Below, in pieces: positions 35,701 through 44,050 of a DNA stretch of 64,000 bases; within the stretch, counting starts at the first letter, position 1, and the number at the start of each line of letters is the position of its first letter. This DNA is from Streptomyces sp. Go-475. GTDB lineage: Bacteria > Actinomycetota > Actinomycetes > Streptomycetales > Streptomycetaceae. Made by a program: the position numbers and the translations under genes. The DNA is taken from assembly GCF_003330845.1 (NCBI RefSeq), contig NZ_CP026121.1, forward strand, positions 62,001 to 126,000, in the 5' to 3' direction. The notes under the pieces are model-generated. The model was not told the origin of the DNA. It worked only from the letters and a program-made list of their open reading frames with translations, and searched no databases.

Positions 35701-37098
35701 GCGCCCGTCGGTGAGGGCGATGGCCACGTCGCCGGCGGGCAGCCCGGCACCCACGTGCCCGTCGCCGGACTCGTCGAGGCGGGCGACGGTGACCACCACG
35801 TGCCCGTCGTCCTGGAGGGCCCGTACGACGTCGGCGAACGGTTTCGCGCTCGGGGCGACCTCGTCGGCGAGCCGGGTGATGTCCTTCAGGTCGGAGCCGC
35901 CGGCGATCACGACGTGCAGTCCGGCCCGGCGGGCGGCGTCGAGGACGGCCTCGGCGAAGGGGTGGACGGGGTCGTCGGGCAGGCCGTCGGCGTCGTTGCC
36001 GGTGTCCGGGCGCAGGCTGCGCAGGGCGTCGGCGTGCAGGACGAGGGCGTCGGCGATCTCCAGCTGCCGCAGGCGCTCCCCGCTGCGCACGAGGATCCCG
36101 GCCTGGGCGAGGAAGGTGCCGAGGGTGGCGCTGAACGCGGCCGGTCCGTAGCGGGCCGCCTTCGGGGATCCGGCGAGGACGGCTTCGGCCGCCTCCCGCG
36201 CGCTGTGCGTGACGAGGAGGGTGGCGGCGGCGCCGGCGAGGCTGCCGGTGCTGGCGTGGGAGGCGTACTCCTGGGCGGGTGTCACCTTGAGCGGCGGCCG
36301 GGTGCCCGGCGGGCAGGGCACGCTGGTGCGCCGTTCGCGGCAGATGTCGTCGTGCAGCGCCTCGAAGGCCGCGGCCCTGGCCACGGCTTCGGTGAGCTGG
36401 CTGCCGCGCAGCATGCCGTCGAGCAGCAGGGCCAGCGGTGACTGGCCGGCGCCGTGTGCGGCGGCGTTGACGCCGGCGAGGACGAGTTCCATGCCGGACT
36501 TGCCGAACCGCTGCCGCAGCAGGGCCCGGAAGCGGGGGTTCTCCCGCAGCAGGGTGACGGTGGCGGTGACGATGCGTGAGGTGGGCGGCAGGCGCAGCGA
36601 GCGGCCGGCCAGGGCTCCGGCCGCGCCGGCCGCGTCGAGCAGGATCGCGCCCGCGGCGACGCGCACCTCGCGGGGGTCGCCGGGGTGGGTGGCCTCCTCG
36701 GCGACCGGGTCGGCCCCCTCGGTCAGGCCGAAGCGGGCGGCGAGCGCGGTGGCGCGCTCGGCGACGCGGTCGGTGGCGGCGTCCTCCACGACGGTGACCA
36801 CCAGGCGGGAGAGTCCCCCGTCCCAGTACGCGGTCAGCACGTCGGGGTGGTCGAGCAGGTCCGCGGCCACCTTCCGGGCGAGCGCGCCGGCGTCGCCGTC
36901 GGCGTGCCGCAGGGCGAGGTGGAGGCGCTGCCCGGCCGTCCAGTGCTCTCCGCCCGTCAGGGCGTTGCGCGCGACGTTGCGGACGCGGCGCGTGGTGTCG
37001 TAGACGGACGTCACTCCCTGGGCGGTGCTGCGGGCGGCGCCTGCGGCCGCCCCGGCCACGGCCCCGACGAGCGGGGCGACGTCGAAGCGTGTGAGCAT
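32764..37098 (-). CDS. Large P-type ATPase (CtpI-like), 1444 residues
   Basis: Residues ~1-640 form a long non-catalytic half with glycine/alanine-rich segments and a degenerate HAD-like part (LHVVIAGGSDLKDITRLADEV near 400). Residues ~640-1444 are a full P-type ATPase: LRPGDEISLDAGDVVPADARLL, TGES (741-744), phosphorylation site CFDKTGTLTEN (D898), VVKGAPE and the hinge GDGANDAAA (D1163). About six C-terminal helices follow. This layout resembles mycobacterial CtpI. Ion specificity is not evident. The gene begins 16 bases after a His-rich membrane-protein gene, suggesting co-transcription and perhaps a metal substrate. Confidence 0.88.
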   Translation of the reverse strand: MLTRFDVAPLVGAVAGAAAGAARSTAQGVTSVYDTTRRVRNVARNALTGGEHWTAGQRLHLALRHADGDAGALARKVAADLLDHPDVLTAYWDGGLSRLVVTVVEDAATDRVAERATALAARFGLTEGADPVAEEATHPGDPREVRVAAGAILLDAAGAAGALAGRSLRLPPTSRIVTATVTLLRENPRFRALLRQRFGKSGMELVLAGVNAAAHGAGQSPLALLLDGMLRGSQLTEAVARAAAFEALHDDICRERRTSVPCPPGTRPPLKVTPAQEYASHASTGSLAGAAATLLVTHSAREAAEAVLAGSPKAARYGPAAFSATLGTFLAQAGILVRSGERLRQLEIADALVLHADALRSLRPDTGNDADGLPDDPVHPFAEAVLDAARRAGLHVVIAGGSDLKDITRLADEVAPSAKPFADVVRALQDDGHVVVTVARLDESGDGHVGAGLPAGDVAIALTDGRAAVPWGADALAPGGLADVWRLLTAIPAARRVGRRSQTLARAGAALSGLLVARGGQPPGRHLLWPLTRHAPVNIAAANALLAGWLEAARVARATPPPPRLHIPWHALEPDEARARLGRTGPDAEPGGLALLADRSRRQVARLGRHPVAAPARWTWQAAGAVRRELDDPLTPVLATGAVASALLGSLVDALLVVGAMDLNAVTGGLQRLRAEQALARLAARQQPKARRQDSRKRTVTVDAARLRPGDEISLDAGDVVPADARLLDADGLEVDESALTGESLPVAKAVEATPGAPVAQRACMVFEGTTVVAGRATALVVDTGDQTEAGRAVTLAARTPPPAGVQARLQELTRKALPVTFTGGAAVTGLSLLRGSPVRRAVSGGVAVAVAAVPEGLPLVATVAQMAAARRLSRRGVLVRTPRTLEALGRVDTVCFDKTGTLTENKLRLVRVATSDGTVLATDTDQAEPIVRLAARACPQEETGQGRRVAHATDEAVLDVAPPDQGWTPTGELPFETRRGYAAAVGRDGDPDFGELLVVKGAPETILPACRDLPAHATDTAHELAAQGLRVLAVARRPCRADDAESELDAPLADLEFSGFVALADVPRDTSHALLAELRRSGILPVMLTGDHPETARAIALQLGWPEETEVVTGDELVAMERGERVRALHGAGVVARVAPEQKLHVVEALQQAGRVVAMAGDGANDAAAIRAADVGVGIESRGSAAARNAADLVLTTGDLSVLVDAVVEGRALWRSVADAVSILIGGNAGEVGFSVLGTLLAGASPLSTRQLLLVNLLTDMFPAMAVAVTPSDDPSTAEHAATGPMGLNVLGAPLLRSIRRRGITTCLGAVTAYLIGRLTPGTERRSTTMALCGVVGAQLVQTLSGRRHSPLVWVTALGSAAVLAALVQTPGVSHFFGCTPLGPVAWAGVAAAIALSALAPRLERLQAVHSLYDGAARLALSLNDLIGQARQMLRSGVAAPVA

Positions 37099-37114
37099 CT
37101 GCTGGTGTCCCGGT

Positions 37115-37684
37115 TCAGCCGGTGGGGTGGCTGTCGTGTGCGTGCCGGTGGGCGTGCTCCCGGTCCGGCTCCTCGTGGGTGCCGTGGTGCGCGGTGGCCT
37201 CGGCGACCTGCTTCAGTGCGGAGGCGGTGGCGGTGTCGCCGACCTTGGCGGGTTGTTCGTGGACGTGGTGTTCCGGCCGGTCGTGCCGGTAGTGGGACGC
37301 GGCGAGTCTGCCGCCGGGGCCGTACGAGGAGGTGTCCTGGTCGTCCGGCCGGTCCTGGGCGGGGCGGTGTTCACCGGTCGTGCCGGTCGTCCCGCCGTTC
37401 GCCGACGCGTCGTCGGGTCGCTGTCCTGGCCTGGGCTGGGTCAGCCAGGCGACGGCCGCGCCGGTCAGCGCCACCGGCCACTCCACCACTCCGGCCACGC
37501 CGAGCACACCGGCACCGGCGTAGACGGCCATCCGGCGGCCGCGTGGTGAGACCGCGCCGATGCGGTCCAGGGCGTCTCCGGCGATCTTGCCGACCTGTTC
37601 CGCCCCGGGCACGTGCTTCAGGCCCGAGGCCACGGCCCGCAGGGGCTGCGGAAGATCGGACGAACGTGAGGGTGCCTGGTTCAT
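37115..37684 (-). CDS. Membrane protein with histidine-rich C-terminus
   Basis: The protein has 189 residues. The N-terminal soluble part (LPQPLRAVASGLKHVPGAEQVGKIAGDAL) leads to one or two membrane helices (MAVYAGAGVLGVAGVVEWPVALTGAAVAWL). The C-terminus is strongly His-rich: HYRHDRPEHHVHEQ, HHGTHEEPDREHAHRHAHDSH. His clusters of this kind bind Zn, Ni, Cu or Co. It is followed after 16 bases by the P-type ATPase, so I infer a metal chaperone or sensor for that pump. ATG 37684 has TGGAGG upstream; two earlier starts exist. Confidence 0.78.
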   Translation of the reverse strand: MNQAPSRSSDLPQPLRAVASGLKHVPGAEQVGKIAGDALDRIGAVSPRGRRMAVYAGAGVLGVAGVVEWPVALTGAAVAWLTQPRPGQRPDDASANGGTTGTTGEHRPAQDRPDDQDTSSYGPGGRLAASHYRHDRPEHHVHEQPAKVGDTATASALKQVAEATAHHGTHEEPDREHAHRHAHDSHPTG

Positions 37685-37814
37685 GTCGACCTCCACAAGC
37701 GCGTTGTCCAGCGGCTTCAACCGGTTTCCCAGCTCTTTGCCCCATATTCCGCCTTCGGCGGAGCGAGCGCTTTTCTTGTTCGGCCGAGGGCGGCCGGGGA
37801 AGGTCCGCGGGGGT

Positions 37815-38024
37815 TCAGACGACGGTCTGGCCGTCGTGGATCCCGCCCTCGCAGCGCTTGGTGTACGACTCGGATCCGTTGCCCACGGCGGAGATGATGA
37901 TCATGCCGCCGCCGGCGATGCACTGGCTCGCGGTGACGTCCGCGGGGCGGGCGGCGGCGTGGGCGGGAACGGTAGGCGCCGCCAGGACCAGGGCGGTGAG
38001 CAGGGCGTACGGCAGCTGGCGCAT
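37815..38024 (-). CDS. Small secreted protein
   Basis: The protein has 69 residues. A clear Sec signal peptide (MRQLPYALLTALVLAAPTVPAHA) leaves a mature peptide of about 46 residues with two cysteines (SQCIAGGG and KRCEGG), which probably form one disulfide. The ATG has CGAGGAG upstream. No family is recognised; similar two-cysteine secreted peptides are common in Streptomyces. The region upstream to 38244 holds no other gene. Confidence 0.7.
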   Translation of the reverse strand: MRQLPYALLTALVLAAPTVPAHAAARPADVTASQCIAGGGMIIISAVGNGSESYTKRCEGGIHDGQTVV

Positions 38025-38244
38025 GGGTGCTCCTCGGGAGGTGCGGGCGGGGTGGGTGCCGTATCAGCGTCGCCAGGGCGGGCGGGGGCCGCCACCCGGG
38101 AGGAGGGACCGGGTGTCCGGTAGGCCGATCGATGTAGTCGTCGCCTCGGCGCACAGCACGATGTGCGGCGCCCGGCGGCGGGGCGAGCATGGTCCGCGGA
38201 CGTCCTCCCGTACCGGCCCCCTCGTCTGCCCGAGGAGTCTCGTC

Positions 38245-40131
38245 ATGCCCGAAACGCCCAGGGCGCGCCTGCCGCGCCGTACCGCCGTCGCGACCGTGGC
38301 CCTGCTGGTCGCCGCCACCGGAACGACGGCGGCCGCACAGCGGCCGGCGCCGGTCGCGGATCTGCGCGCCGATGTGAACCAGGACGGCCGTGTGGACGTC
38401 GCGGGGACGTCCGACGACGCGGGGGAGGAGGCGTGGCGTCCGGGACGCGGCGCGGTCTTCCTCGCCAACGTCGACGACGACTCGCGGCGCTGCCGGATGC
38501 GCTCCGGTGACCTGGACCGGATGGACCCGGCGGTGGACGAGCGGCTGGCGGCCTGCCACGACGCGGCGGACGAGCGGGTCAACGGGGTGCGGGACGAGGC
38601 GGATCTCGCCCCGTTGCGCGTCCCGCCGTCCCGGGTCGGCGACAGCGCCTCGGGGCGGGTGGAGGTGGCGGCGGCGCAGGCGCCGTACGTGCGGCTGTTC
38701 GTCCGGCGCGACGGGATGCTGCGGGTCCTGCGCGGGCCGCTGACCGCCCGGGAGCTGCGGGCCGGTGCCGAACTGGCCCTGGAGGGGCGGGACATCGTCC
38801 GCGACCCGCGGCGCTGGGACGGCGAGGTCACCGTCACCCTCACGGTCACCGACCGCGGCCGTACCTCCTCCGACCGGGTGCGTCTGAAGGTGGCGCCCGT
38901 GCTGTTCCAGCACGACCTGCAGCGCGCCGAGCGGGTCTTCGCGGCCCGGCCGGGCCCGGGACGCGGTGTCCCGCCGGGGCCGTGGAGCGTGGGCGAGGCG
39001 TACCGGCCGCGGGAGTGGCGGCCGTTCGCCTCCTCGCTGGTGCGGGCGGCCGAGGCCGCGGGGCTGTCCCGGCGGGACGTGACCTTCACGGCCGGTACGG
39101 AGCAGTGGTGGCGGGACATCTGGCGGCAGGACATGGTCGAACCGGCCGTGGCGAGCGTCCCGGCGCCCGGCGGCGGGGAGCACCGCATGCGGGTGCTGCT
39201 GCGCGCGCCGGTGCTGTGGGCGCCACCGGAGGGCGCCGAGGCCACGCTGAGCAGGTCGGCGCGGCTGCTCTTCCGTGACTTCCGGGGGCCCGATGTCGGG
39301 GTGGTGCAGCAGTTCACGCCGGGACGCGGGCCGAGCGGTGTCGACCTGCAGAACTTCACCGGCAACTTCGAGTCGGTCCCGCCGTACGAGGGCCACCCGC
39401 ACGGGCGGGTCCTCTACGGCACGGCCCCGCACCGGGCGCCCGATCCGGCGTTCGTGCGGATGATCGAGGCGCAGCGCGGTCAGCCGTCGATCACCATCGA
39501 CACGTCGTGGCTGCTGGTCGGCCACGTGGACGAGACGGTCCACGTCGTGCGGGCCCGCAACGGGCGCGGCTGGACCCTCGCGGTCGCCGACCCCCGTCAG
39601 GCGGTGGAGCTGCTGCGGCAGGCGCGGCGGGCCGGGGAGGGCGGGCAGCGGATGTTCGCCGACACGTCCGCGGAGCGCACGCCCACGGTCGACACCCTGC
39701 TGGGCGACGAGGACTTCCTCGCCGGCAACGAGGAGGCGGCGCGCCGCATCGACGACCAGATCGCGGTGCTGCTGCGGGAGACGGGCCTGTCCCGCGACGA
39801 CCTGGTCCGCCTGCCCGTGCTGTACGCGATGGCCTCCGTGGCCCCGGGCGAGCCCGAGGGTGCCATCGCCTACTCCCCCAGCCTGGCCAACGGCCTGTCC
39901 CTGACGGCCCGGGACTACGCCGCGCCCGATCCGCACGGGCCGAAGGTGCGCGGGCGCGACGTGTTCCGCGCCGCGGCCGAGGAGGTCCTGGCCGCCGGCG
40001 GGGTCCGGGTGCACTGGGTGGAGAACTTCGCCTGGTCGCATCTGGCGGGCGGCGAGGTGCACTGCGCGACGAACGCCCTGCGGGACACCTCCGGCGGCGT
40101 GCCCTGGTGGAGCACCGGCCCGGGCCGGTGA
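38245..40131 (+). CDS. Secreted protein-arginine deiminase (PAD-family)
   Basis: The protein has 628 residues. A signal peptide (about 1-32) is followed by a Ca-binding DVNQDGRVDV loop (about 43-52), a middle Ig-like region (about 140-220) and the PAD catalytic domain. The family's catalytic residues are present: D296 (RQDMVEP), H427 and D429 (VGHVDETVHV) and C607 (GGEVHCATNALR). PADs convert protein arginine to citrulline using calcium. This belongs to the animal-type PAD fold rather than the Porphyromonas PPAD family. The ATG has GAGGAG upstream. It is a single gene, and its protein is likely extracellular. Confidence 0.85.
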   Translation: MPETPRARLPRRTAVATVALLVAATGTTAAAQRPAPVADLRADVNQDGRVDVAGTSDDAGEEAWRPGRGAVFLANVDDDSRRCRMRSGDLDRMDPAVDERLAACHDAADERVNGVRDEADLAPLRVPPSRVGDSASGRVEVAAAQAPYVRLFVRRDGMLRVLRGPLTARELRAGAELALEGRDIVRDPRRWDGEVTVTLTVTDRGRTSSDRVRLKVAPVLFQHDLQRAERVFAARPGPGRGVPPGPWSVGEAYRPREWRPFASSLVRAAEAAGLSRRDVTFTAGTEQWWRDIWRQDMVEPAVASVPAPGGGEHRMRVLLRAPVLWAPPEGAEATLSRSARLLFRDFRGPDVGVVQQFTPGRGPSGVDLQNFTGNFESVPPYEGHPHGRVLYGTAPHRAPDPAFVRMIEAQRGQPSITIDTSWLLVGHVDETVHVVRARNGRGWTLAVADPRQAVELLRQARRAGEGGQRMFADTSAERTPTVDTLLGDEDFLAGNEEAARRIDDQIAVLLRETGLSRDDLVRLPVLYAMASVAPGEPEGAIAYSPSLANGLSLTARDYAAPDPHGPKVRGRDVFRAAAEEVLAAGGVRVHWVENFAWSHLAGGEVHCATNALRDTSGGVPWWSTGPGR

Positions 40132-40136
40132 CCGGG

Positions 40137-40184
40137 ACCCGGCGCTCTTCGGAAGCCTTCCGTGTCGGCCCGGGAGCGCCGGGT
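40137..40184 (+). terminator. Terminator-like nested hairpin after PAD gene
   Basis: Eleven-bp outer arms (40137-40147 and 40174-40184) enclose a smaller CGGAAG/CTTCCG hairpin, just past the PAD stop. Confidence 0.55.
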
Positions 40185-40264
40185 ACTCAGAGCAGGCACA
40201 CAGGCCGTCACGGGTCCGGGCACCGCACGGCAGCGCGGTGTCCGGTTCGGCGAATGGAGGGGTC

Positions 40265-40942
40265 ATGACGCAGAACGGTGATGACGTGACGCTCGTCCGG
40301 CGACCGGGTGTCCCCGACCTCCGGCGGGCGCCGGAGTCGCCCGAGCCCGCGCCACCCCAGGACCCGCAGGCCGACGAACCGCCCCAGGAGCTGCCCCTGG
40401 ACCGCAACCAGGCGATCCTGGAGGCGGCCAAGCAGGTCGGTGCCCTGCTGAAGCGGAAGGGGCACCTCTTCGCGCTGGCCGGGAGCGTGGCCGCGTACGC
40501 GCACGGCGGCGAGAAGAACCTCCAGCACGACGTCGACTTCGCCATCCGGCCCGAGGACGCGGACGCGGTGGCGGCCACGCTCCGCGAGGCGGGGCTGACG
40601 GTCTACGCCCCGCCCGAGGACTGGCTGATCAAGGCCACGTGTTTCGGCCAGCCGGTCGACATCATCTTCGAGCTGGCGCACCGGCCGGTCGGCGCGGACA
40701 TGCTTCAGCGGGCGGAGGAGCTGTCGGTGGACTCGGTGCGGATGCCCGTACTGGCCCCGACCGACCTGCTGTGGAGCCTGATCGCCGCGTTCTCGGAGCA
40801 CCACTGCGACTTCGGGGCGGCCCTGCCCATCGCGCGCGCCCTGCGGGAGAAGGTCGACTGGGAGCGGGTGCGGCGCGAATGCGGGGACGAGCCCATGCCC
40901 GCGGCCTTCTTCTTCCTCCTGGAGCGCCTGAACGTCATCTGA
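40265..40942 (+). CDS. Nucleotidyltransferase-fold protein (AbiEii/MNT-like)
   Basis: The protein has 225 residues. After a Pro-rich N-terminus (about 1-45), a nucleotidyltransferase core shows LAGSVAAYAHGG then HDVDFAIRPEDADAVAATL, the GSxxxY/DxD pattern of this fold, and GQPVDIIFELAHRPVG supplies a third acidic residue. The C-terminus is helical. It may transfer nucleotides to a small molecule, RNA or protein. It leads a likely operon with the BON-domain gene (12-base gap) and a metallophosphoesterase. No antitoxin partner is visible. Confidence 0.78.
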   Translation: MTQNGDDVTLVRRPGVPDLRRAPESPEPAPPQDPQADEPPQELPLDRNQAILEAAKQVGALLKRKGHLFALAGSVAAYAHGGEKNLQHDVDFAIRPEDADAVAATLREAGLTVYAPPEDWLIKATCFGQPVDIIFELAHRPVGADMLQRAEELSVDSVRMPVLAPTDLLWSLIAAFSEHHCDFGAALPIARALREKVDWERVRRECGDEPMPAAFFFLLERLNVI

Positions 40943-40954
40943 AGGAGCACCCCC

Positions 40955-41242
40955 ATGAGCACCCACGGTTCCCAGGACACGGGCGGCGAGACGCCGGCCG
41001 AGAACCTGGACTACCGCATCGCCCACCTCCAGGACCGCCTCGCCTCGGGCGAGCTGGGAGAACTGGGCGTCCGGGTCGAGGCCCGCGGCCAGTCGGTGCT
41101 GCTCACCGGCACCGTGCCCTCGGCGCCCTGCCGCGACGAGATCCTGCGCACCGTCAAGGAGGAGTTCGCCGGTGTCCCGGTGCACAGCGACCTCGTCGTC
41201 ACCGAGGCGTCGTCCCCCGACCACGCGGAGGAGCTCGCATGA
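40955..41242 (+). CDS. BON-domain protein
   Basis: The protein has 95 residues. A single BON domain covers about 18-90 (DYRIAHLQDRLASGELGELGVRVEARGQSVLLTGTVPS, then VKEEFAGVPVHSDLVV). BON domains often contact membranes or phospholipids. There is no signal peptide, so the protein is probably cytosolic. ATG 40955 has AAGGAG upstream. The stop overlaps the metallophosphoesterase ATG by four bases (ATGA), indicating coupled translation. Confidence 0.82.
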   Translation: MSTHGSQDTGGETPAENLDYRIAHLQDRLASGELGELGVRVEARGQSVLLTGTVPSAPCRDEILRTVKEEFAGVPVHSDLVVTEASSPDHAEELA

Positions 41243-42003
41243 TCCGCATCGCAGCCGTCGGAGACATCCACATGGGGCCCGACAGCCAGGGCGTGCTCCG
41301 CCCCGCCTTCGAGACCCTGCCCGAGTGCGCCGACCTCCTGCTGCTGGCCGGGGACCTCACCCGGCACGGCACGCCCGAGGAGATGCGGGTGGTGGCCCGG
41401 GAGGTCCGGGACCTCGGCGTGCCGGTGATCGCCGTCCTGGGCAACCACGACCATCACGACGACCGGCCGGACGAGGTCTCGGCCATCCTGCGGGACGCCG
41501 GCACCCAGGTCCTGGAGGGGCAGGGCACGGTCGTTCGGAGCGGCGGGACGCGGATCGGCGTGGCCGGCACCAAGGGGTTCGGCGGCGGCTTCGTCGGCCG
41601 CTGCGCCGGGGAGTTCGGCGAGCCGGTCATGAAGGAGTTCGTCCGGTACTCCCGCCGAAGCGCGGACGCCCTGCGGGCCGGCCTGGAGCGGCTCGGCGAG
41701 GAGGGCTGCGACGCGCGGATCGCCCTGACCCACTACTCCCCCGTGGCGGACACGCTGGCGGGCGAGCCGCTGGAGATCTACCCGTTCCTGGGCAGCTACC
41801 TGCTGGCCGAGGCGATCGACTCCGCCGGCGCCGACCTCGCGGTGCACGGGCACGCGCACGCCGGCACCGAGCACGGCATGACGAGCGGCGGCGTGCGGGT
41901 GCGCAACGTCGCCCAGCCGGTGATCGGGCGGGCCTTCCACGTCTACCACCTGCCGGTCCGGGAGCCCGCGGCGACCGGGGCCGCCGCACAACAAGCCGGA
42001 TAG
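41239..42003 (+). CDS. Calcineurin-like metallophosphoesterase
   Basis: The protein has 254 residues. All metal-binding motifs are present: GDIHMGPD (D-x-H), LAGDLTRHG (GD), LGNHDHH (GNH), the later HYSP and HGHAHAG (GHxH). It should hydrolyse phosphomono- or diesters using two divalent metals in the cytosol. The ATG lies inside the end of the BON gene, four-base overlap, and a TTT-tailed hairpin terminates the unit 17 bases past the stop. Substrate unknown. Confidence 0.88.
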   Translation: MIRIAAVGDIHMGPDSQGVLRPAFETLPECADLLLLAGDLTRHGTPEEMRVVAREVRDLGVPVIAVLGNHDHHDDRPDEVSAILRDAGTQVLEGQGTVVRSGGTRIGVAGTKGFGGGFVGRCAGEFGEPVMKEFVRYSRRSADALRAGLERLGEEGCDARIALTHYSPVADTLAGEPLEIYPFLGSYLLAEAIDSAGADLAVHGHAHAGTEHGMTSGGVRVRNVAQPVIGRAFHVYHLPVREPAATGAAAQQAG

Positions 42004-42019
42004 ACCGACCCGTTCTCCC

Positions 42020-42048
42020 ACCGCCGCCGGCGTCTCGCCGGCGGCGGT
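42020..42048 (+). terminator. Intrinsic terminator of the NTase-BON-phosphoesterase operon
   Basis: A 13-bp stem with TCT loop (42020-42048) is followed by T residues. Confidence 0.8.
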
Positions 42049-42227
42049 TTCCGTGGTGCGCCGCCGCCCGGTGCACTCCCCCGTACCCCCTCTGGTGTGA
42101 ACCCCCCGCACGTCGTACCGGTTTCAGGCATTTTGTCTGCTTAGCATGCGAGCTCCGCGCTCCGCACGTCGGCGATGTCCCCACGCGTCCGCGTCGGGGC
42201 GCCCTGCCCCGTACGAGAGGACACCAG

Positions 42228-43892
42228 ATGGCGCTGACGGGCCGTCAAAGACCACCGTCCGAACATGCCTTCTCCCCGCACGACGCCGTACTGCGCACCG
42301 CGGCACCGCATGTCGCCCGGCGCCGCTTCCTCACCGTCACCGCGGCCGCCGCGATGCTCGCCTTCGCCACCAACCGGCCGGCCCGGGGCGCCACCGCCGC
42401 CCCGGAGATGGACGCGGCCCGGATCACCGACGACCCGTTCACCCTCGGCGTGGCCTCCGGCGACCCGCTGCCCGACTCGGTGCTGATCTGGACGCGGCTC
42501 GCTCCCGAGCCGTTCGCGGAGGACGGCGGCCTCGGGCAGCAGCGGGTCGTCGTCTACTGGGAAGTCGCCATGGACGAGTGGTTCGCCTTCGTCGAGCACC
42601 GGGGTGTCGCCACGGCCCACCCCGAGTACGCCCACAGCGTGCACGTCGACGTCAAGGGCCTGATGCCGGACAGCCAGTACTACTACCGGTTCCGGGTGGG
42701 TGCCTGGATCAGCCCCGTCGGCCGTACCCGGACGGCACCGGCCGAGGACAGCGACACCGACGGCCTGCGGCTGGCCGCGGTCGCCTGCCAGGCCTACCAG
42801 GACGGCTACTACACCGCCCACCGGCATCTGGCGCAGGAGGACGTCGACGTGGTCTTCCACCTCGGCGACTACCTGTACGAGTACGCGGTGGACTCGGCCG
42901 GCGGGGCCCGCCGCTACACCGACCGCAAGCTGCCCGACGTGTTCAACCGCGAGACGACGACCCTGGCGGACTACCGGTTGCGCTACGCGCTCTACAAGAG
43001 CGATCCCGACCTGCAGGCGGCGCACGCCCAGCACCCGTTCGTCGTCACCTGGGACGACCACGAGACCGAGAACAACTACGCGGGCGCCATCGACGAGAAG
43101 GGCAGTCCCCCGGAGCAGTTCCTGGTGCGGCGCGCCGCCGCCTACCGGGCGTACTGGGAGAACCAGCCGCTGCGCGCCGACCAGTTGCCGCAGGGGCCCG
43201 ACGCCCGGCTGTACCGCCGGCTGGCCTGGGGCTCGCTCGCCCAGTTCGACATCCTCGACACCCGCCAGTACCGCTCCGACCAGGCCTACAACGACCGTCC
43301 GCACGCGCCGGGCACCGAGTCGGACGACCCGGCCCGCACCCTCACCGGCGACGCTCAGGAGCGCTGGCTGCTGGAGGGCTGGCGGACCTCGCGGGCGCTG
43401 TGGAACGTGATGCCCCAGCAGGTGTGCTTCTCCCAGCGCAAGTTCGACCTGACCTCGCCGGCCCGGGTCTCCATGGACGCCTGGGACGGCTACCGCGCCT
43501 CCCGCAACCGGGTCATGGCCGGTGCCAAGGCGGCGGGCCTGGACAACTGGATGGTCCTCACCGGCGACGTCCACGTCGGCTACGCCTTCGACATCAAGGA
43601 GGACTTCGACGACCCGGCGTCGAAGACGGTGGGCACGGAGTTCACCTGCACCTCCATCGCCAGCGGCGGCAACGGCGCCGAGAAGCCGAGCGACTGGGAC
43701 ACCTACATGAAGGCCAACCCGCACATGAAGTACTTCGACGGCCGGCGCGGCTACGTCCGGGTCGAGCTGGGCCGCGAGAACGCGCAGGTCGACTTCCGGA
43801 CCGTGTCGGCCATCACGACGCCCGGGGGCGCCGTCTCGACGTCCGCGTCCTTCGTCACGGAGGTGGGCTCGCCCGGCCTGAAGTCCGCGTGA
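42228..43892 (+). CDS. PhoD-family alkaline phosphatase, Tat-exported
   Basis: The protein has 554 residues. A twin-arginine signal is seen (ARRRFLTVTAAAAMLAFA, Arg31-33). An N-terminal fibronectin-like module (about 60-170, FTLGVASGDPLPDSVLIWTRL) precedes the catalytic domain, with FHLGDYLYEY, VTWDDHETENNY, NVMPQQVCFSQ and LTGDVHVGYAF holding the metal-binding Asp/His/Asn residues. PhoD is a Ca/Fe-dependent phosphomonoester/diesterase of phosphate-starved cells. ATG 42228 has GAGAGGAC upstream. No clear PhoP direct-repeat box was found. Confidence 0.92.
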   Translation: MALTGRQRPPSEHAFSPHDAVLRTAAPHVARRRFLTVTAAAAMLAFATNRPARGATAAPEMDAARITDDPFTLGVASGDPLPDSVLIWTRLAPEPFAEDGGLGQQRVVVYWEVAMDEWFAFVEHRGVATAHPEYAHSVHVDVKGLMPDSQYYYRFRVGAWISPVGRTRTAPAEDSDTDGLRLAAVACQAYQDGYYTAHRHLAQEDVDVVFHLGDYLYEYAVDSAGGARRYTDRKLPDVFNRETTTLADYRLRYALYKSDPDLQAAHAQHPFVVTWDDHETENNYAGAIDEKGSPPEQFLVRRAAAYRAYWENQPLRADQLPQGPDARLYRRLAWGSLAQFDILDTRQYRSDQAYNDRPHAPGTESDDPARTLTGDAQERWLLEGWRTSRALWNVMPQQVCFSQRKFDLTSPARVSMDAWDGYRASRNRVMAGAKAAGLDNWMVLTGDVHVGYAFDIKEDFDDPASKTVGTEFTCTSIASGGNGAEKPSDWDTYMKANPHMKYFDGRRGYVRVELGRENAQVDFRTVSAITTPGGAVSTSASFVTEVGSPGLKSA

Positions 43893-43943
43893 GGCGGCCG
43901 CCCGTACTGCACTTGGCGCCCTTCCCGGCACCAAAGCGCGAAA

Positions 43944-43978
43944 CGGAGCGGCCCGTGACATCACGCCGGGCCGTTCCG
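43944..43978 (+). terminator. Intrinsic terminator after PhoD gene
   Basis: Twelve-bp arms (43944-43955 and 43967-43978, one G-T pair) lie about 50 bases past the PhoD stop. Confidence 0.65.
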
Positions 43979-44050
43979 GCAAGGCCTCTGCCGGAGCTTC
44001 ACCGTGATCGACATCCGTACCGGACACCGTGACCGAAGGAGACACATCAC

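Noticed and set aside
36685..40131. 1148-residue plus-strand open frame
   Set aside because: Its upstream part is antisense shadow; the PAD protein starts at 38245 with a ribosome site and signal peptide.
40265..40942. AbiE toxin-antitoxin system
   Set aside because: No AbiEi-type antitoxin is adjacent; the partner genes are BON and a phosphoesterase.
42061..42227. PhoP (PHO) box upstream of PhoD
   Set aside because: Only one GTTCAC half-unit is visible on the reverse strand; the required direct repeats are absent.
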